From contig CAMZMU010000027.1 in assembly GCA_947311845.1 (NCBI GenBank), positions 26,399,548 through 26,463,547 of the forward strand: a stretch of 64,000 nt of DNA, given 5' to 3'. Of this stretch, positions 12,047-23,153 are shown one piece after another. A program made the translations under genes and the position numbers. This DNA comes from Poa pratensis. Its lineage: Eukaryota > Streptophyta > Magnoliopsida > Poales > Poaceae. The notes beneath the pieces were generated by a model. That model was given only the letters and a program-made list of their open reading frames with translations, was not told the origin of the DNA and did not search any database. How positions within the stretch are numbered: position 1 is the stretch's first letter; each line of letters opens with the position of its first letter.

Positions 12047-12410
12047 GTTAGCTTACTGGCTCTGTACCTGAAGTTCAGTATTCTTTCAAATTAGTTGGTT
12101 TGCAAGTATTGAGTACCAATCGGTTTGGTTGGATTCTTACATGAATCGTTGAGACAGATACTAAAAAACCAAATCCGCTCTAGTACTAAAGATGCAGGCA
12201 TGACCATCGAGCCATATACGGATATACCGAAATCTTGCTGCAACTTGCAAGAGAACAAATAGGCCGTGGCAAAATGGCAACTCGGTAGGCAAACAGGAAA
12301 AAACACATAGTACCGCCATTGTTGTTATAGTTGTAGAAGCTATGGTTGTTGATTCTGGCCATTTACTGTTCTGTGCTAGAATAATAGCTGCACATGTGCT
12401 GATGTGCCTT

Positions 12411-12640
12411 TGTTTTTATGGCCATGAAGATTGACAAATTTATTTCAAGATCAAACATAAGCATACATGTAACATGTATCTAGGTTGAAATAGAATTGAA
12501 ATTCAGACGTGGTCACATTTTGTTTTTATGGCCATGAAGATTGACAAATTTATTTCAAGATCAAACGTAAGCATACATGTAACATGTATCTAGGTTGAAA
12601 TAGAATTGAAATTCAGACGTGGTCACATTTTGTTTCTCTA
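12411..12640. repeat. 120-bp tandem duplication, two copies
   Basis: Two head-to-tail units begin at 12411 and 12531 with TGTTTTTATGGCCATGAAGA. They are nearly identical; one visible change is AAACATAAG versus AAACGTAAG. The similarity implies a recent duplication. Confidence 0.9.
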
Positions 12641-13132
12641 GGGCAATAGTAAACTACTATCACTGAAATTTCAAAGCAAATACTGGATTAGTATAGTCTC
12701 AAATCTCAACGCTATCGTTTATAAGATGGCGAGTAATATAAAAGCGTTTAAGAGTATCCCCATATATTAAAAAAAAAACTAATTTGCTAGTCGCTTTTTA
12801 GGAGTAATATGTTGGATGAGTAATACTCTGTTTGGCTTCTGAGAATAGAGTTCAGTTCATTTAATAGGATTAAGTCGACAGAATTAGAATTTCATTTACA
12901 TCAATTCCATTTTAAATTATTTTCTTCATGTGTCACTTGGAATGGAAATTCTCTCTAATTTCGAAACAACAGGACATTTGAAAGTATTTTTTTGCAAAAT
13001 GCCACATCTGTTAGTAATATGGTATCATCTAAAAAAGTATTTCATAATGCTCCATTCTTTCAGTACTATTAATGCACTTCTTGTTTTATTAGTTGTTCCT
13101 CACTGTGAACCTTGTCTCACCTGTAATCTCAG
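12641..13132. other. Intergenic, no gene seen
   Basis: AT-rich. It ends in a plausible splice acceptor (GTAATCTCAG, 13123-13132) in front of the I29-like ORF. No upstream exon was recognised. Confidence 0.4.
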
Positions 13133-13440
13133 GTCGCAATCTTGTTGTTGAGGAGGCCTGGGAGGAGGAACACATGACTAGGATGTTCTATGAGTGGATG
13201 GCTGGGTATCATCGCACATACAAGGAGGAAGACATGAAGAAGAGGTTCCAGGAGTGGATGGCCGGGTATGGTGACTATGGTCGCACATACGAGGACGAAG
13301 AGGAGCAGGCGCGGCGATACGACCTATTCAAGGATTGCGCCAAGATAGTTGATAAGCTTAACGCGTTTCCGAATGGAGCGACCTACAAAACAAACCACTT
13401 CTGCGACCGCTCCAAGGAAGAGTTGGGGTTCTATCACTAG
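13133..13440 (+). pseudogene. I29 cathepsin-propeptide-inhibitor-like ORF, probably a gene fragment
   Basis: The frame runs RNLVVEEAWEEEHMTRMFYE through RTYEDEEEQARRYDLFKD to a stop at 13438-13440. The pattern EWMAGY...RTYxxE...ARRYxxFK is the N-terminal inhibitor (I29) domain of papain-like cysteine proteases, which in grasses also occurs as small stand-alone proteins. The EWMAGY-RTY segment occurs twice, from an internal duplication of about 70 bp. There is no catalytic domain. No start-containing first exon with a signal peptide was identified, so expression is doubtful. It could be the last exon of a small functional gene. Confidence 0.55.
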
Positions 13441-13764
13441 GCCACTGCGATAAACACCATCGGTGATGGCAAGGAACTGGCTCTTATGCCCAAGAATAAA
13501 AGGAGAGTTGTTGTAGTTCAATTAATCTATGTATTTTCCCTGATAAGGGTTAGCTTAGCTATTTGGCATAACCTTATTTATGTGTGCTATGTTAATCTGT
13601 CTGAACTCAGGGTGTATGAGTTCCAGTCCTCGAGACCTCGAACTCTTGCATTTGATCATCTGTACTAAAATCAAGTAAACGGAAGAAGACATATCAGATT
13701 AATAGGTCTCTCTCTGTGTTACTAGCCAGTTCGTGATTTGCAACGTTGAAGTCCTCTCAAGCCA
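13441..13764. other. Intergenic, no gene seen
   Basis: AT-rich sequence between the I29-like ORF and block B1, without recognised features. Confidence 0.4.
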
Positions 13765-13996
13765 GGTATGTCAGCAGTAGTCACAGTATAATATATTTCA
13801 AGTTTTCAACATGAGCAGCATAGCTATTTCCCAGGTGGGGGACATAAGCATACGCTTTATATGTACAAAAGTTCCTGTCAATAACCAAATATCATACCAC
13901 TGAACTGAAATCCCCGCATCCGAGTAGATTATGTTACAGCAAGGAAAACCAAACAGGAGCAAACTTCCAGCAAAAATTGCATACACACTGAATGGA
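13765..13996. repeat. Intergenic duplicate block B, copy 1
   Basis: This matches 15100-15323, which lies immediately 3' of the SAPK4-type stop codon (minus strand) and is probably its 3' UTR. Shared stretches include GGTATGTCAGCAGTAGTCAC, ACGCTTTATATGTACAAAAG and CAAACTTCCAGCAAAAATTG. Confidence 0.75.
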
Positions 13997-14011
13997 TGGA
14001 TGGCCATGAGC

Positions 14012-15010
14012 TCTGTACACACTGATTTCGTTCAGTTTATCTCAACATGAGAGTAATTCCAGTGCTCACACCTGAAATTTTTCTTAACCAGTAAATAATC
14101 TGTACAGTGGATCGATGCAGTAGGAATTGTTTGCAACTCATGTTGTAACTTCTAAGCAAAATCTTATTATTGAATCCATGCTACTGTAAGAACACGCTGT
14201 ATATTCTGTGAAGGCTCCTGTGATGCTACCTAAAGCTGTACTTCTGCACATTCCATCAGTGCATATGTGTTCTTTCTTTTCTCTTTTGACTGAAATGGAG
14301 CATCTCCGTGCTGGAAGCATAGCATCGAAGAAGATATGTGCTGTGCTGGTGCTAACTCGTTGATTGTTCAGACATAATAACAACAGTAATATCCTTATAT
14401 GCCCCTGCAAAGTTGGAAAAAGAGAACACGGTACTAGATATGTGGACCACCCAAAAACATTCTGTAGCAATTTAGGATCAGTTTTTTTTTTTTTTTTGAG
14501 AACCAGCAATTTAGGATCAGTAGGTTGTGGCTGGGGCCATGGGCTGCTGCTGGCGATGGGCTGGTGACGGTTGGTGGATTAGTGGGCTGCAACATGTGCG
14601 TGTCCAGTGCGTGTGCAAATGTAAGAGGTTAGTCTGCTCAAAAAAAATGTAAGAGGTTAGAGTTAGGATTATTGGGGTTTGGCGGGTCTGCGGGTTAGAG
14701 GGTACGGGTTTGACACCCCCATACCCGCCTCCGCTAGACCCGCCGGGTGTGGATCTTTCCCGTTAAGCACACCCGCAGGTTTTTTTCTTTACCAAACCCT
14801 ACCCATTTAATGCGGGTACCCGTCGGGTTTGCAGGTATCGGGTACCCATTGCTATCCGGAGGTTGTGCTGATGGTTATCACACAACAACTAGCGATGATG
14901 ATAGCGTGAAAATGGAGCAGTATGGCACATCACCAACTGATATTTGGTGCAGGTTTAGGATGGATTAGTGTTGCTAACTATGATGGCAAAAATAGCTAAC
15001 GATGACATTG
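14012..15010. repeat. Intergenic duplicate block A, copy 2, interrupted
   Basis: Second copy of the sequence at 8155-8793, abutting block B1. Similarity runs through 14012-14330 and resumes near 14861 (GTTGTGCTGATGGTTATCAC). The segment between, about 14340-14860, is absent from copy 1. It includes a GGGTACCCG-rich stretch (14690-14850) that may be an inserted element. Confidence 0.65.
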
Positions 15011-15099
15011 TGAAGAGTGAGTACCATGCACCCACCTTAGCACCCACACTGCTCCTAATGCGAAGCAATTTCATAAAACAAGACTCAATGTACTAGGAC

Positions 15100-15323
15100 G
15101 GTATGTCAGCAGTAGTCACAGTATGATATTATATTTCATGTTTTCAAAATGAACAGCATAGCTATTTCTCAGGGGGGCATAAGCATACGCTTTATATGTA
15201 CAAAAGTTCCTGTCAATAACCAAATACCAGACAACTCAAGTCCCAGCGTAAAGTAACTTATGTTACAGCAAGAAAAACCAAACAGAAGCAAACTTCCAGC
15301 AAAAATTGCATATACCACACTGA
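15100..15323 (-). repeat. Intergenic duplicate block B, copy 2 (probable 3' UTR of the SAPK4-type gene)
   Basis: It lies 62 bp beyond the kinase stop codon and matches 13765-13996. Being the outer end of a mature transcript is inferred from position only. Confidence 0.6.
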
Positions 15324-15384
15324 GTGCTGCAGTTCCATAATAAGCCGATTATCTACAAGTAACTTACTACTCCACATACTTTTT

Positions 15385-18300
15385 TCATATGCGCAGCGAG
15401 CTCATGCGGAGCTCCCCGCTTGCATGGACCTCCTTGACCCGCTTATCATATTCATCCTCCTCTTCTTCCTCCTCCTTCTCTTCTGGTCTGTCTTCCTCTT
15501 GCTTGTCTTCCTCCTCATCCGAACACTCGTCACCCCAGCCATAGCTAGGTCTGGATGATTTTGGCATAGTCCTTGCCTCTTGGACAATCTTCATGATTTC
15601 TTCTGAAGACTGCTCCGAAAAAGAAGGAACGGTGTTATCCCTCCTGTAGTACATAGCTTGCGCCGTCTCCGTGAGCTCCCTTGGCAGGTTCTTCAAGAAC
15701 CATGGATGGCTCTTTATCTCCTTCATCGTGATTCTCTGGACAACATTCAAATTACCACGTCAACGCTATGTGACCTGATACAAAACGTGATGACTCCCTA
15801 AAAGAAATAGGTTAAGGACACGGACTGAGGTCATTACCCTCGAAGGACTATGATGAAAGATACGGGCCATAAGCTGTTTGCATTCCGTGGATATGTGGAC
15901 GTGATCTGGTATAGTATATTGCACGGACATTATTTTCTGCAGATGAAGAGTGACGTGATGAGAGCTATGTGAGGTGCAAAAGGAAGACCTGCAGGCATAA
16001 ATAGGAGACACCTATGAACACTTAAGTCTAACTTGACACCTGAATGGTCTTGCGTATATTCTTGGGGTCATCCGGGTCTTCAAATGGGTAGGCTCCCACA
16101 AGCATGACGTAAAGAGTCACCCCGCAGGACCATACATCTGCAAGCTGCATTAACAAGATCCACATCTGCTAATGAGTATGGTGGAATAATAATCCCATGT
16201 CACAAGATATTAACTAAATATAATCTGTTATCTGACAATATGGTTGACATGGTTAACTGTAATTTATGCTAATACCATGTGTTTTTTTTAATAAATACCA
16301 TGTGGTTTTGATATAAGCATGCTTAAGATTAAGTAATCATACAAGAAAACTGTGTTGACTCTGGGGTGCCAAGAAAAGCATCATAATGAGACTTATACAT
16401 GATCGACAGAATCTTCCATCTAGTGCAGTTCTGTTCTGCTGTTGCATTAGACAGTTAGCCTAAATGCAGGTTCCTTGCAGTGCTAAATAAGTTTCAACTT
16501 CCTAGGTGGCTTAGCATACTTAATTCATGTCAGGTTGTCAGTATAACAACATTGAAGCAAATTTGAGGGACAATCAGAATAGCTCATCTAACATAAGGAA
16601 AACCATTAACATATTACATTCAACAAGTTGAGTATGAAGTACGAAGGAGGCAAACCGAGTCAGCAATATTGTTTAAGTCGACAAGATGCCCAATGGCTGT
16701 TAGGCAGTTACCGGGGTACGATAATATAAACTGCTATGTACTTATGGTCCTACAGTGGTCTCGTGAATTCTAGAAAAGAAGCTTTGAAATGTACAAAAAC
16801 CATTGTCGGTTCAAGTAAAATCAATAAGTTTTGTGATACCAAATTTAGAAGCTAATTCTGGCTTGCTCATGATGGTTCTCAAGGGTCCTAATATCTTAAG
16901 CATTTTTTTTGGTAGGATATTTTAGGCTAGTTGAGGATCAAGCTTTTCAAGTTCACCTAGAACTAGGAGAAGCTTAGTAAAAAGTAAAATAACAACAGAC
17001 TTCAGTCTGAAACATTAAAGGTATGCTAGCACATAGATCGCATTGAGACAAGGATGATTGCTCTGATCAGCAAAACTAACTTATACAAATCATAGTAGCC
17101 CGGCCCTACAGTCGCTGGGTCAATCAGGGAAGCACCAATACGACAAAAACTAAGTGAAACAAATATGGCATCATATTCGCCAATATGATGGATCTTTCGA
17201 CTAGGCCATGACATTGATTTCCTACAATGTGGGCAGGAACTAGACGTCCTTGCATAGTAGTTATACTGTGTGCTAGATATGTAACTGGTAGTGGTTCTAC
17301 TAATCTAAGTGTGTTGTGCTATAAAATGTAGATTCGTAGAATAAAGAGGCAAACTGCAAGCCATGAATGTAGGACAGACCCAGTGCTAGAAGCTACCACA
17401 CCAGGTGGGGTCTGGGGAAGGATTATACGAGGCAAGCCTTACCCCTACACAGCGCAATGCAGAGAGGCTGCTTTGAACCCATGACCTCTTGGCACAAGGG
17501 GGAGTACTTCACCACTGCGCCAGGCCTGTCCGGGTTGTATAGGACTTAAGTGTTACTGGAAATCCTATGATTCCTATCTAGTATCCATGAATGACAAAGT
17601 GATTAAAACAAGAATCCAAAAATTCCTTTGACACTTAAAAGATGAGCCATCTTCTAGGAACATGGAGAATCTGTAGGATAAGAACCTATTTTGTGGATGG
17701 ATGGTCTACGTTCACTAAATAGTTCACTCCACTTTTCCAATGTCAACATCCTGTGTTGTACATCTTACCTCGACAAACCAAACAGAAGATGTTCCGGCAC
17801 CTCATGCTGACAATGACTCCTCATCAACAGATTCATTCATCAAGAGAATTTCAGATCATCTGTTGGTCCAATGTTCGTGGTATTTTTAAAATAAAATTAA
17901 CGAATTATCCATACAATTTAATCAATAAAACTAAAGATGGAGTATTTCCTAGGGTCCTTTGCCTCCTTATGTAAACTTTTGGAAGGGGCTCCTTTAGCCT
18001 TGGAGTGCCCGGTCATGCAAGCTAGCTTTTGATTAAACTGAGATGCCAAGCATATGTAACGTCACAATCATGGACACAGGTGCATCCACTAAGTGGTTGA
18101 GAAGTTTAACTAGTGTCAAGGCAACGACTGTCTTATCCACCTGGAAAGGCTTGGTGAATAAATAATAATATGCTCAAATACTCCCAGCTTTCAGCGATAC
18201 TGTGAATTAAACTTGCATACTATATTCGCATATGGAAGCAAGAACATAAAAGAGACTCTTGCAGATACAATTACTAGAAAAGAGGTTTGTTCTAGTGACC

Positions 18301-19835
18301 TAACAGATTATCTTGCAAAGTGCTAACAGACACAAGATGCAATAAATGTCATAACATATTTTTTTGGTTGAAAACTCACCTTTCCATCATATTCGCGGCG
18401 AGATAGCACCTCCGGTGCAATATATGCTGGCGTCCCAACAGCTGATTTGGGCCTTGAATGCAATACTGACGACTGATCCAGAAATGGCAAAGAACAGTTT
18501 CTGTGAGAATTTACAGATGTCGATAAGTTGAAGGTTCAATGCGTGGGTTCAGCGACAACCTTGGAGTAGCCAAAATCGCAGATTTTGAGTCGAGGAGCTG
18601 CACTGCCATCCAAGAGAACATTCTCCAGCTTCAAATCTCTATGGCATATTTGCTGGTAAAATGACAAGATTGTCCGGAGATAAGTCAACACAACAGAGCT
18701 TCGTACATTCATAAAAGAGCAGAAGGTTTACACTGAAGCTAGCAATTCCATGACAAAAAAACTTGAAACACTGGGCACAATAATCATTTGTGCTTCAGTA
18801 CATAAACATAATCTTTGCTTGTGTGTTTCGTACCATGTGATGGCAGTAGCTCACACCACAGATCAACTGCTGAAAGAAATACCTTGCCTGCATGAAGCAA
18901 AAAAAATCAAGTATTGCTCTTCCACCAAAGTGATAAGATTAGAAAACAGAAAGAATAAATCACGAGACCTCGTCCTCACTGAACCGCCCACGATCACATA
19001 TGCGCTCAAACAGCTCCCCGCCAGCTGCAAACTCCATGACAATCATGAGATCTGTTGGCGTCAGTACCACCTGCAGAATTTTTTCCCCTAGAACAATTAG
19101 AACCATGTGCGTGCGTGTGCGCGCTTTATCATGGAACTAGTAAAGCTAACAGCACAATACGATTCCAGGAGTAGAAAAATTGCTATAAAAGTGCAAACAG
19201 ACAGTCAGACAGATATGCCTCTATGTTTCAGGTACTAGTTGCCACGGATAACCAATCAGAATCCATGCCCAAATCACACAGATAGGAAGGGGAATGATCT
19301 AAACGAATTAAGGAAAGGGGGCAAAGGAAGGGGATTATCGAAAATTAGGTAGCGATCAAAAGATTCCTCGCAGTTAAGAGAATTTTATTTACAAAAAAAA
19401 AACTTCCTACGATTTCTGCATCGTAAGCAATTTGGGACGAGAACGCGACCAGAATGTAAAAAAAACAAAAAGCTGAATATATGGTCCCATGAGGACGACG
19501 AACTAACCTCCTTAAAGCGGATGATGTTGGGGTGGCGCAGCGAGCGGTGGTTGATGATCTCCCTGTACACATTCTCGTCAATCTGCAGGGCGGGCACAGA
19601 TACCAAAACAAACGGCACCCGATTTAATCCACCGCCGAACAAGCCGTCCCAAGATTTACATATTCATAAGAAGAAAAAAAACGGAGAAGGACAAAAAAAA
19701 CAGAAGCGGACGAACCCGGTGGCCGCGCTCGATGCACTTGACGGCGACGAGCTCGCGGGTGTCGCGGTTGCGCATGAGGCGCGCCACCCCGAAGTTGCCG
19801 GACCCGATGTCCCGCACCGTCTCGTACTTGTCCAT
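15385..19835 (-). CDS. SAPK4: SnRK2 protein kinase, SAPK4 type
   Basis: SnRK2 Ser/Thr kinases are activated by osmotic stress; the SAPK4-7 group has a Glu-rich tail and responds weakly or not at all to ABA. Nine exons on the minus strand join without a frame error: 19716-19835, 19508-19582, 18969-19070, 18834-18887, 18560-18652, 18380-18472, 16040-16144, 15838-15936 and 15385-15735. They give 363 aa (rice SAPK4 is about 360). Visible are the glycine loop [12 protein letters not shown] (10-21), Lys33 in [15 protein letters not shown] (Asp123), DFG at 143-145 and APE at 167-169. Activation-loop serines 154 and 158 align with OST1 Ser171 and Ser175. The acidic tail runs to [11 protein letters not shown]. 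The start at 19835 is the only ATG ahead of the glycine loop. Rice SAPK4 is reported to influence salt tolerance. An intron of more than 2 kb (16145-18379) holds an Au SINE. SAPK5-7 are less likely because of the ERGHR and RRDN signatures. Confidence 0.93.
17375..17535 (-). mobile_element. Au-type SINE in a SAPK4 intron
   Basis: On the minus strand, TGGCGCAGTGGT is a Pol III A box and GGTTCAAAG a B box. They are followed by the conserved Au SINE body (GCATTGCGCTGTGTAGGGGTA, then CCAGACCCCACCTGGTGTGG) and the terminal AGCACTGGGTCT. A short repeat GTCCTA flanks both ends and is a candidate target-site duplication. Confidence 0.8.
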
Positions 19836-20133
19836 CCCTGCGGCTGTCGCTCCGGCCGGGCCTGGCGGGTCGCCGCCGGCCTCCCGCGCGCGTGCGGCCT
19901 CCGTGGGGCCCAGGACGGCCGGAGCCCGCGGAGGGGAGGCGGGAGGTCCTCGGGTGGTAGTCTCCGGCGGCGGCGGCGGCGGCGGTGGGAGGGCGGGAGG
20001 AGGCGCGGTGCGGTGGGGGAGGCTCGTCGGTCGGTACTGGGTAGGTTTGGTTGGGTGCCGTGCGTCGCGTCGATGGTGGTGGTGGCGCGTTCGTGTGTGG
20101 GGGCGGTGCGTGGGCGTGTGGCGCGGGCGGGCG

Positions 20134-20145
20134 GGGTTATATACT
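20134..20145 (-). promoter_or_regulatory. TATA box of the SAPK4-type gene
   Basis: The minus strand reads AAGTATATAACCCC about 300 bp upstream of the ATG at 19835, inside a GC-rich region (19830-20280). This is a plausible core promoter with a long GC-rich 5' UTR. It is inferred from motif and position. Confidence 0.45.
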
Positions 20146-20299
20146 TGGGGGCGGCCAGCGTGGGGAAGGGAATGGCGAGGGAGAGGGGATGTCCGGTGGG
20201 GCCCACGCCGCCGGCTGTCCGTGGCCAGCGGGCCCAGCTGGCTGGCCTCGATTCGCCGCTGGATTCGATGTGTCTAATTTGGTTTTGCGCTGGAGTTAA

Positions 20300-21690
20300 T
20301 ATTCTTTGATCCAGGAAAGAAAGAAAATAGCTTCCAAGAAAATATCCTGAGGAAAAAGAGGAAAATATCCATTTGGTATCCATGTACGAGTACCTGTGTC
20401 AATCAAACGAACGATCCCACTAGGAAACATTGAATGTTTTCCTCATCAGATCACAGCGTGTCGCATCTTCTTTACATCTTTCTTTACTTTTTTGGCTGCC
20501 CGACTCTAAAATAAAATATTCTGGAGTACTAGACAGTATCGGTCGTTCAACTATCTTCTTCTGTAATGCAACGCGGGAACTCCCCGCCTCTAACAAGGAT
20601 CCATCAAAAAAAAGTTAGCGAAGAGGAAAGAGATGGGAGCGATAAGATTACCTTCCCCTACATGAACCACGTGACACGAGGACCAACAACTGATGACATC
20701 AAACCATTAGGTATTATAATGTATTATGAGCTTGGAGTCTTGTCTCTTGAACATATCAATCCTTTCATCCACGACGACATTTGCGGGGGCTCAATCTCTT
20801 TGCAGCTCTATGTCACGTGGCTAGAGATGACATCCATCATTTATTGTGGTTTTGTGGTGTCTTTTTGTTGCTCGCTTGGTCGACGTTGTCCCCCGGCCTC
20901 GCATTCGGCAGGGATGTATTTCTTCCGTCACATTCACCCTTCTGTACGACCAATGTCTTTTTGTCGGCGAGTGCTTATTTTGTCAGCATATGAACCCCTC
21001 CCACCCCGAGAAGTGAAAATGGAGCTCGGGCTATGTGGAGCCCTTTATTTTAAAAATAATAAAAGAATAGTATCATGAATCTCAAAACAATAACATGTGG
21101 ACATAGATATATATGTGTGTTTTATGTATGAGCAAATTATATCGGTATGTATATAGCTATGATGTACACAAAAAGACAAATATATGAATAAGAAATATAG
21201 TATCTTTGTGTTTCTATGGATTAAAAAATCGTCTCATTTGTGTAGCCTACGAATGAAAGTATTCTTTAATAAAGTCTTAGAGAGATGTAGAACACATCTA
21301 TATGTATTCGTGATTATGTGTTGGAGTTTTGTGAAACTTATCAATGTTTTTTTATTTGAAAATAAAGGACCCATGTACCTTGTCAGCCATATTGACGCAC
21401 TCCCTCCTAGAAGTGCAATATGCCCTGAATTTTTGGTATTGGTGATGAAAAATTAAAGGGACTAGTAAGATTATTAATCGTATGACTAGATTTTTAGTCT
21501 CATGAGAAATAAGTGTCCAGGATGTTCTTCGTCAAGGCTTGCTAGTAAAGCCTTTATTTTTCTTAGGGGTCACATACTATTAAGAGGGGATGGTATGCAT
21601 ATTTTCAACCTTTTGTTCATCCTAAAGACCAAAGCCATAATTACAAACATAATTCCAAGCCTTTTCCTTGAAACCTCGCGCATTCACAGG
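20300..21690. other. Intergenic, no gene seen
   Basis: Open frames such as 20566-21078 show no family resemblance. The composition is ordinary AT-rich intergenic DNA. Confidence 0.4.
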
Positions 21691-21699
21691 TGTCCAAAG

Positions 21700-22922
21700 T
21701 CTCCGGCCTATTGGGTCGGAGCCTCTAGGTAGGCAACTGTGAACCAGAGAAAGGCACGTTATTTGGCCGGAGGGTCTAGGGTTTTATCCGGTTGCTATCG
21801 GGTTTGTCCCAAAGCCACGTCTACTTTCTCCGGGTGCTCTTGAGTTCCTTGCGAAGCTTTTGGGATTCATGTTCCCTGGCTAGCGCTTAGGCTATGGGGT
21901 GATGCCCCGGCTGGAGATCCCCTTTATCCGCGTGCTCTGAGTTTGCTGCCAGAGTCTCCGGTCTTGACACTAATGATGTAGCCTGCATAGATGTGTCAGT
22001 TGTTGACAACTAATTCAGAGCCTCCATGCCAATTTGGCCGAAGACTGGGGGTGGTATTTTTGCATAAAAACATATAGTTTGACCTCCACTATGTAAGAGC
22101 CGGACTGCTTCATGGCTAGGTTATTTTAACCATTCTTTCAATTCGACTAGATCAACGAAAAAAGTATCCCCCACTCTCTCCCACTTTAATTCATTGATTT
22201 AAGATTTGTGAGGGATTTGAGAGAGGATCAAACCCTAATTGCGATCCATCCCCCCCTCCTCTCTCTTTTTACCGATCAATTTCGCGAGTGTAGCCAGTTC
22301 CAAGATTTCCTGTTTGATCTTGTTACTCTTGGAGTTTAAGGGCTCCTAGGAGGTAGGAGTCACCGGAAGTTTTCTATTTGTGAGGGATTGGAGGTATCCC
22401 TAAGACCGGTGGGGATTCTCTGACTTAGCCCAGCCTGACTTTGGGTCATTGACAGGTGGGCTCCGCGTGTGGTGGGTCCCACGCACCAGTGACTCAAAGT
22501 TACGGAAAAGTCAGAGGGACAAAGTCAGAGAATCCGCGCCGCCCTAAGGCCTCCATTAGTAATCGAGATCCTACTTGGTAGAGGACGCTCCAGGAGAAGA
22601 AGATAAGTCATTTCTGATAGTTGGGTATTCTTGTGGTAACCCACACCTCTCCTTTGGTGATTAGCTAACCCTCATGTAAGTGAACATGGGACACGTCTTA
22701 ATCTCTATGTGACTCGGTTATTTCTGTCCAAGCTTTTTATTTGTATTTATCTTTGTGTAGCCTTGATGGTTGAAGTACCTTGTAGCAACATATACTTTGC
22801 TTCACCTAGTTACATTAGGCACACATATTTATCCACATAGTCTAAAATTAGAACAGAAAGCATTAAAATTTGTAGAAACATATTCACCCCCTCCCCTGTC
22901 TAAGTTATCCATCTCGATCCTT
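21700..22922 (+). mobile_element. Probable LTR-retrotransposon LTR remnant
   Basis: The stretch contains TCTCCGGCC/GGCCGGAGG-type motifs near 21690-21780 and a leader-like CTCTCTCCCACTTTAATTC. It ends ATTCACCCCCTCCCCTGTC...CTCGATCCTTCA at 22922, the typical 3' border of a grass LTR just before a primer-binding site. No primer-binding site or second LTR follows, so it would be a solo or truncated LTR. The start is uncertain. Confidence 0.4.
22408..22541. mobile_element. MITE with GGATTCTCTGACTT inverted repeats
   Basis: A perfect 14-bp inverted repeat (GGATTCTCTGACTT at 22413-22426, its complement at 22522-22535) extends imperfectly outward and inward. The body is GC-rich (GACAGGTGGGCTCCGCGTG). 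It is nested in the putative LTR remnant. The target-site duplication is unclear. Confidence 0.65.
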
Positions 22923-23153
22923 CACCTCCGACCCTTCCTTTTTTTACATAGCAAGAAGGACACAAATGTAAAGGACATCGTGGAACTCTCTCGGCTCCCT
23001 AGGGCATATAAAATTTGATAAAAGTAAAAAAAATGATGTTTGACCAACTTTATATTTTCGCAAAAAATAAAATCGACCAACTTTAAAAATATCAGAATTT
23101 ATAAAGTAAAATAAATAAAACTATGAAAACACATTTGATGAATCTGTCTATAT
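22923..23153. other. AT-rich target sequence of the chromovirus insertion
   Basis: It continues at 33239-33280 and again after 46461 once the two retrotransposons are removed, giving TTTTTGAAAATGTTGATAG and AACTTGG/TCAAAATAATTAGG. This style is common in grass mariner-type repeats, so it is probably an older repeat. Confidence 0.45.

Noticed and set aside
19521..20383. Long frames on both strands over the SAPK4 promoter
   Set aside because: Low-complexity Arg/Gly/Pro peptides in GC-rich 5' sequence, without family resemblance.
20430..21732. Several 60-170-codon ORFs
   Set aside because: No conserved motifs, splice context or neighbours to support a gene.
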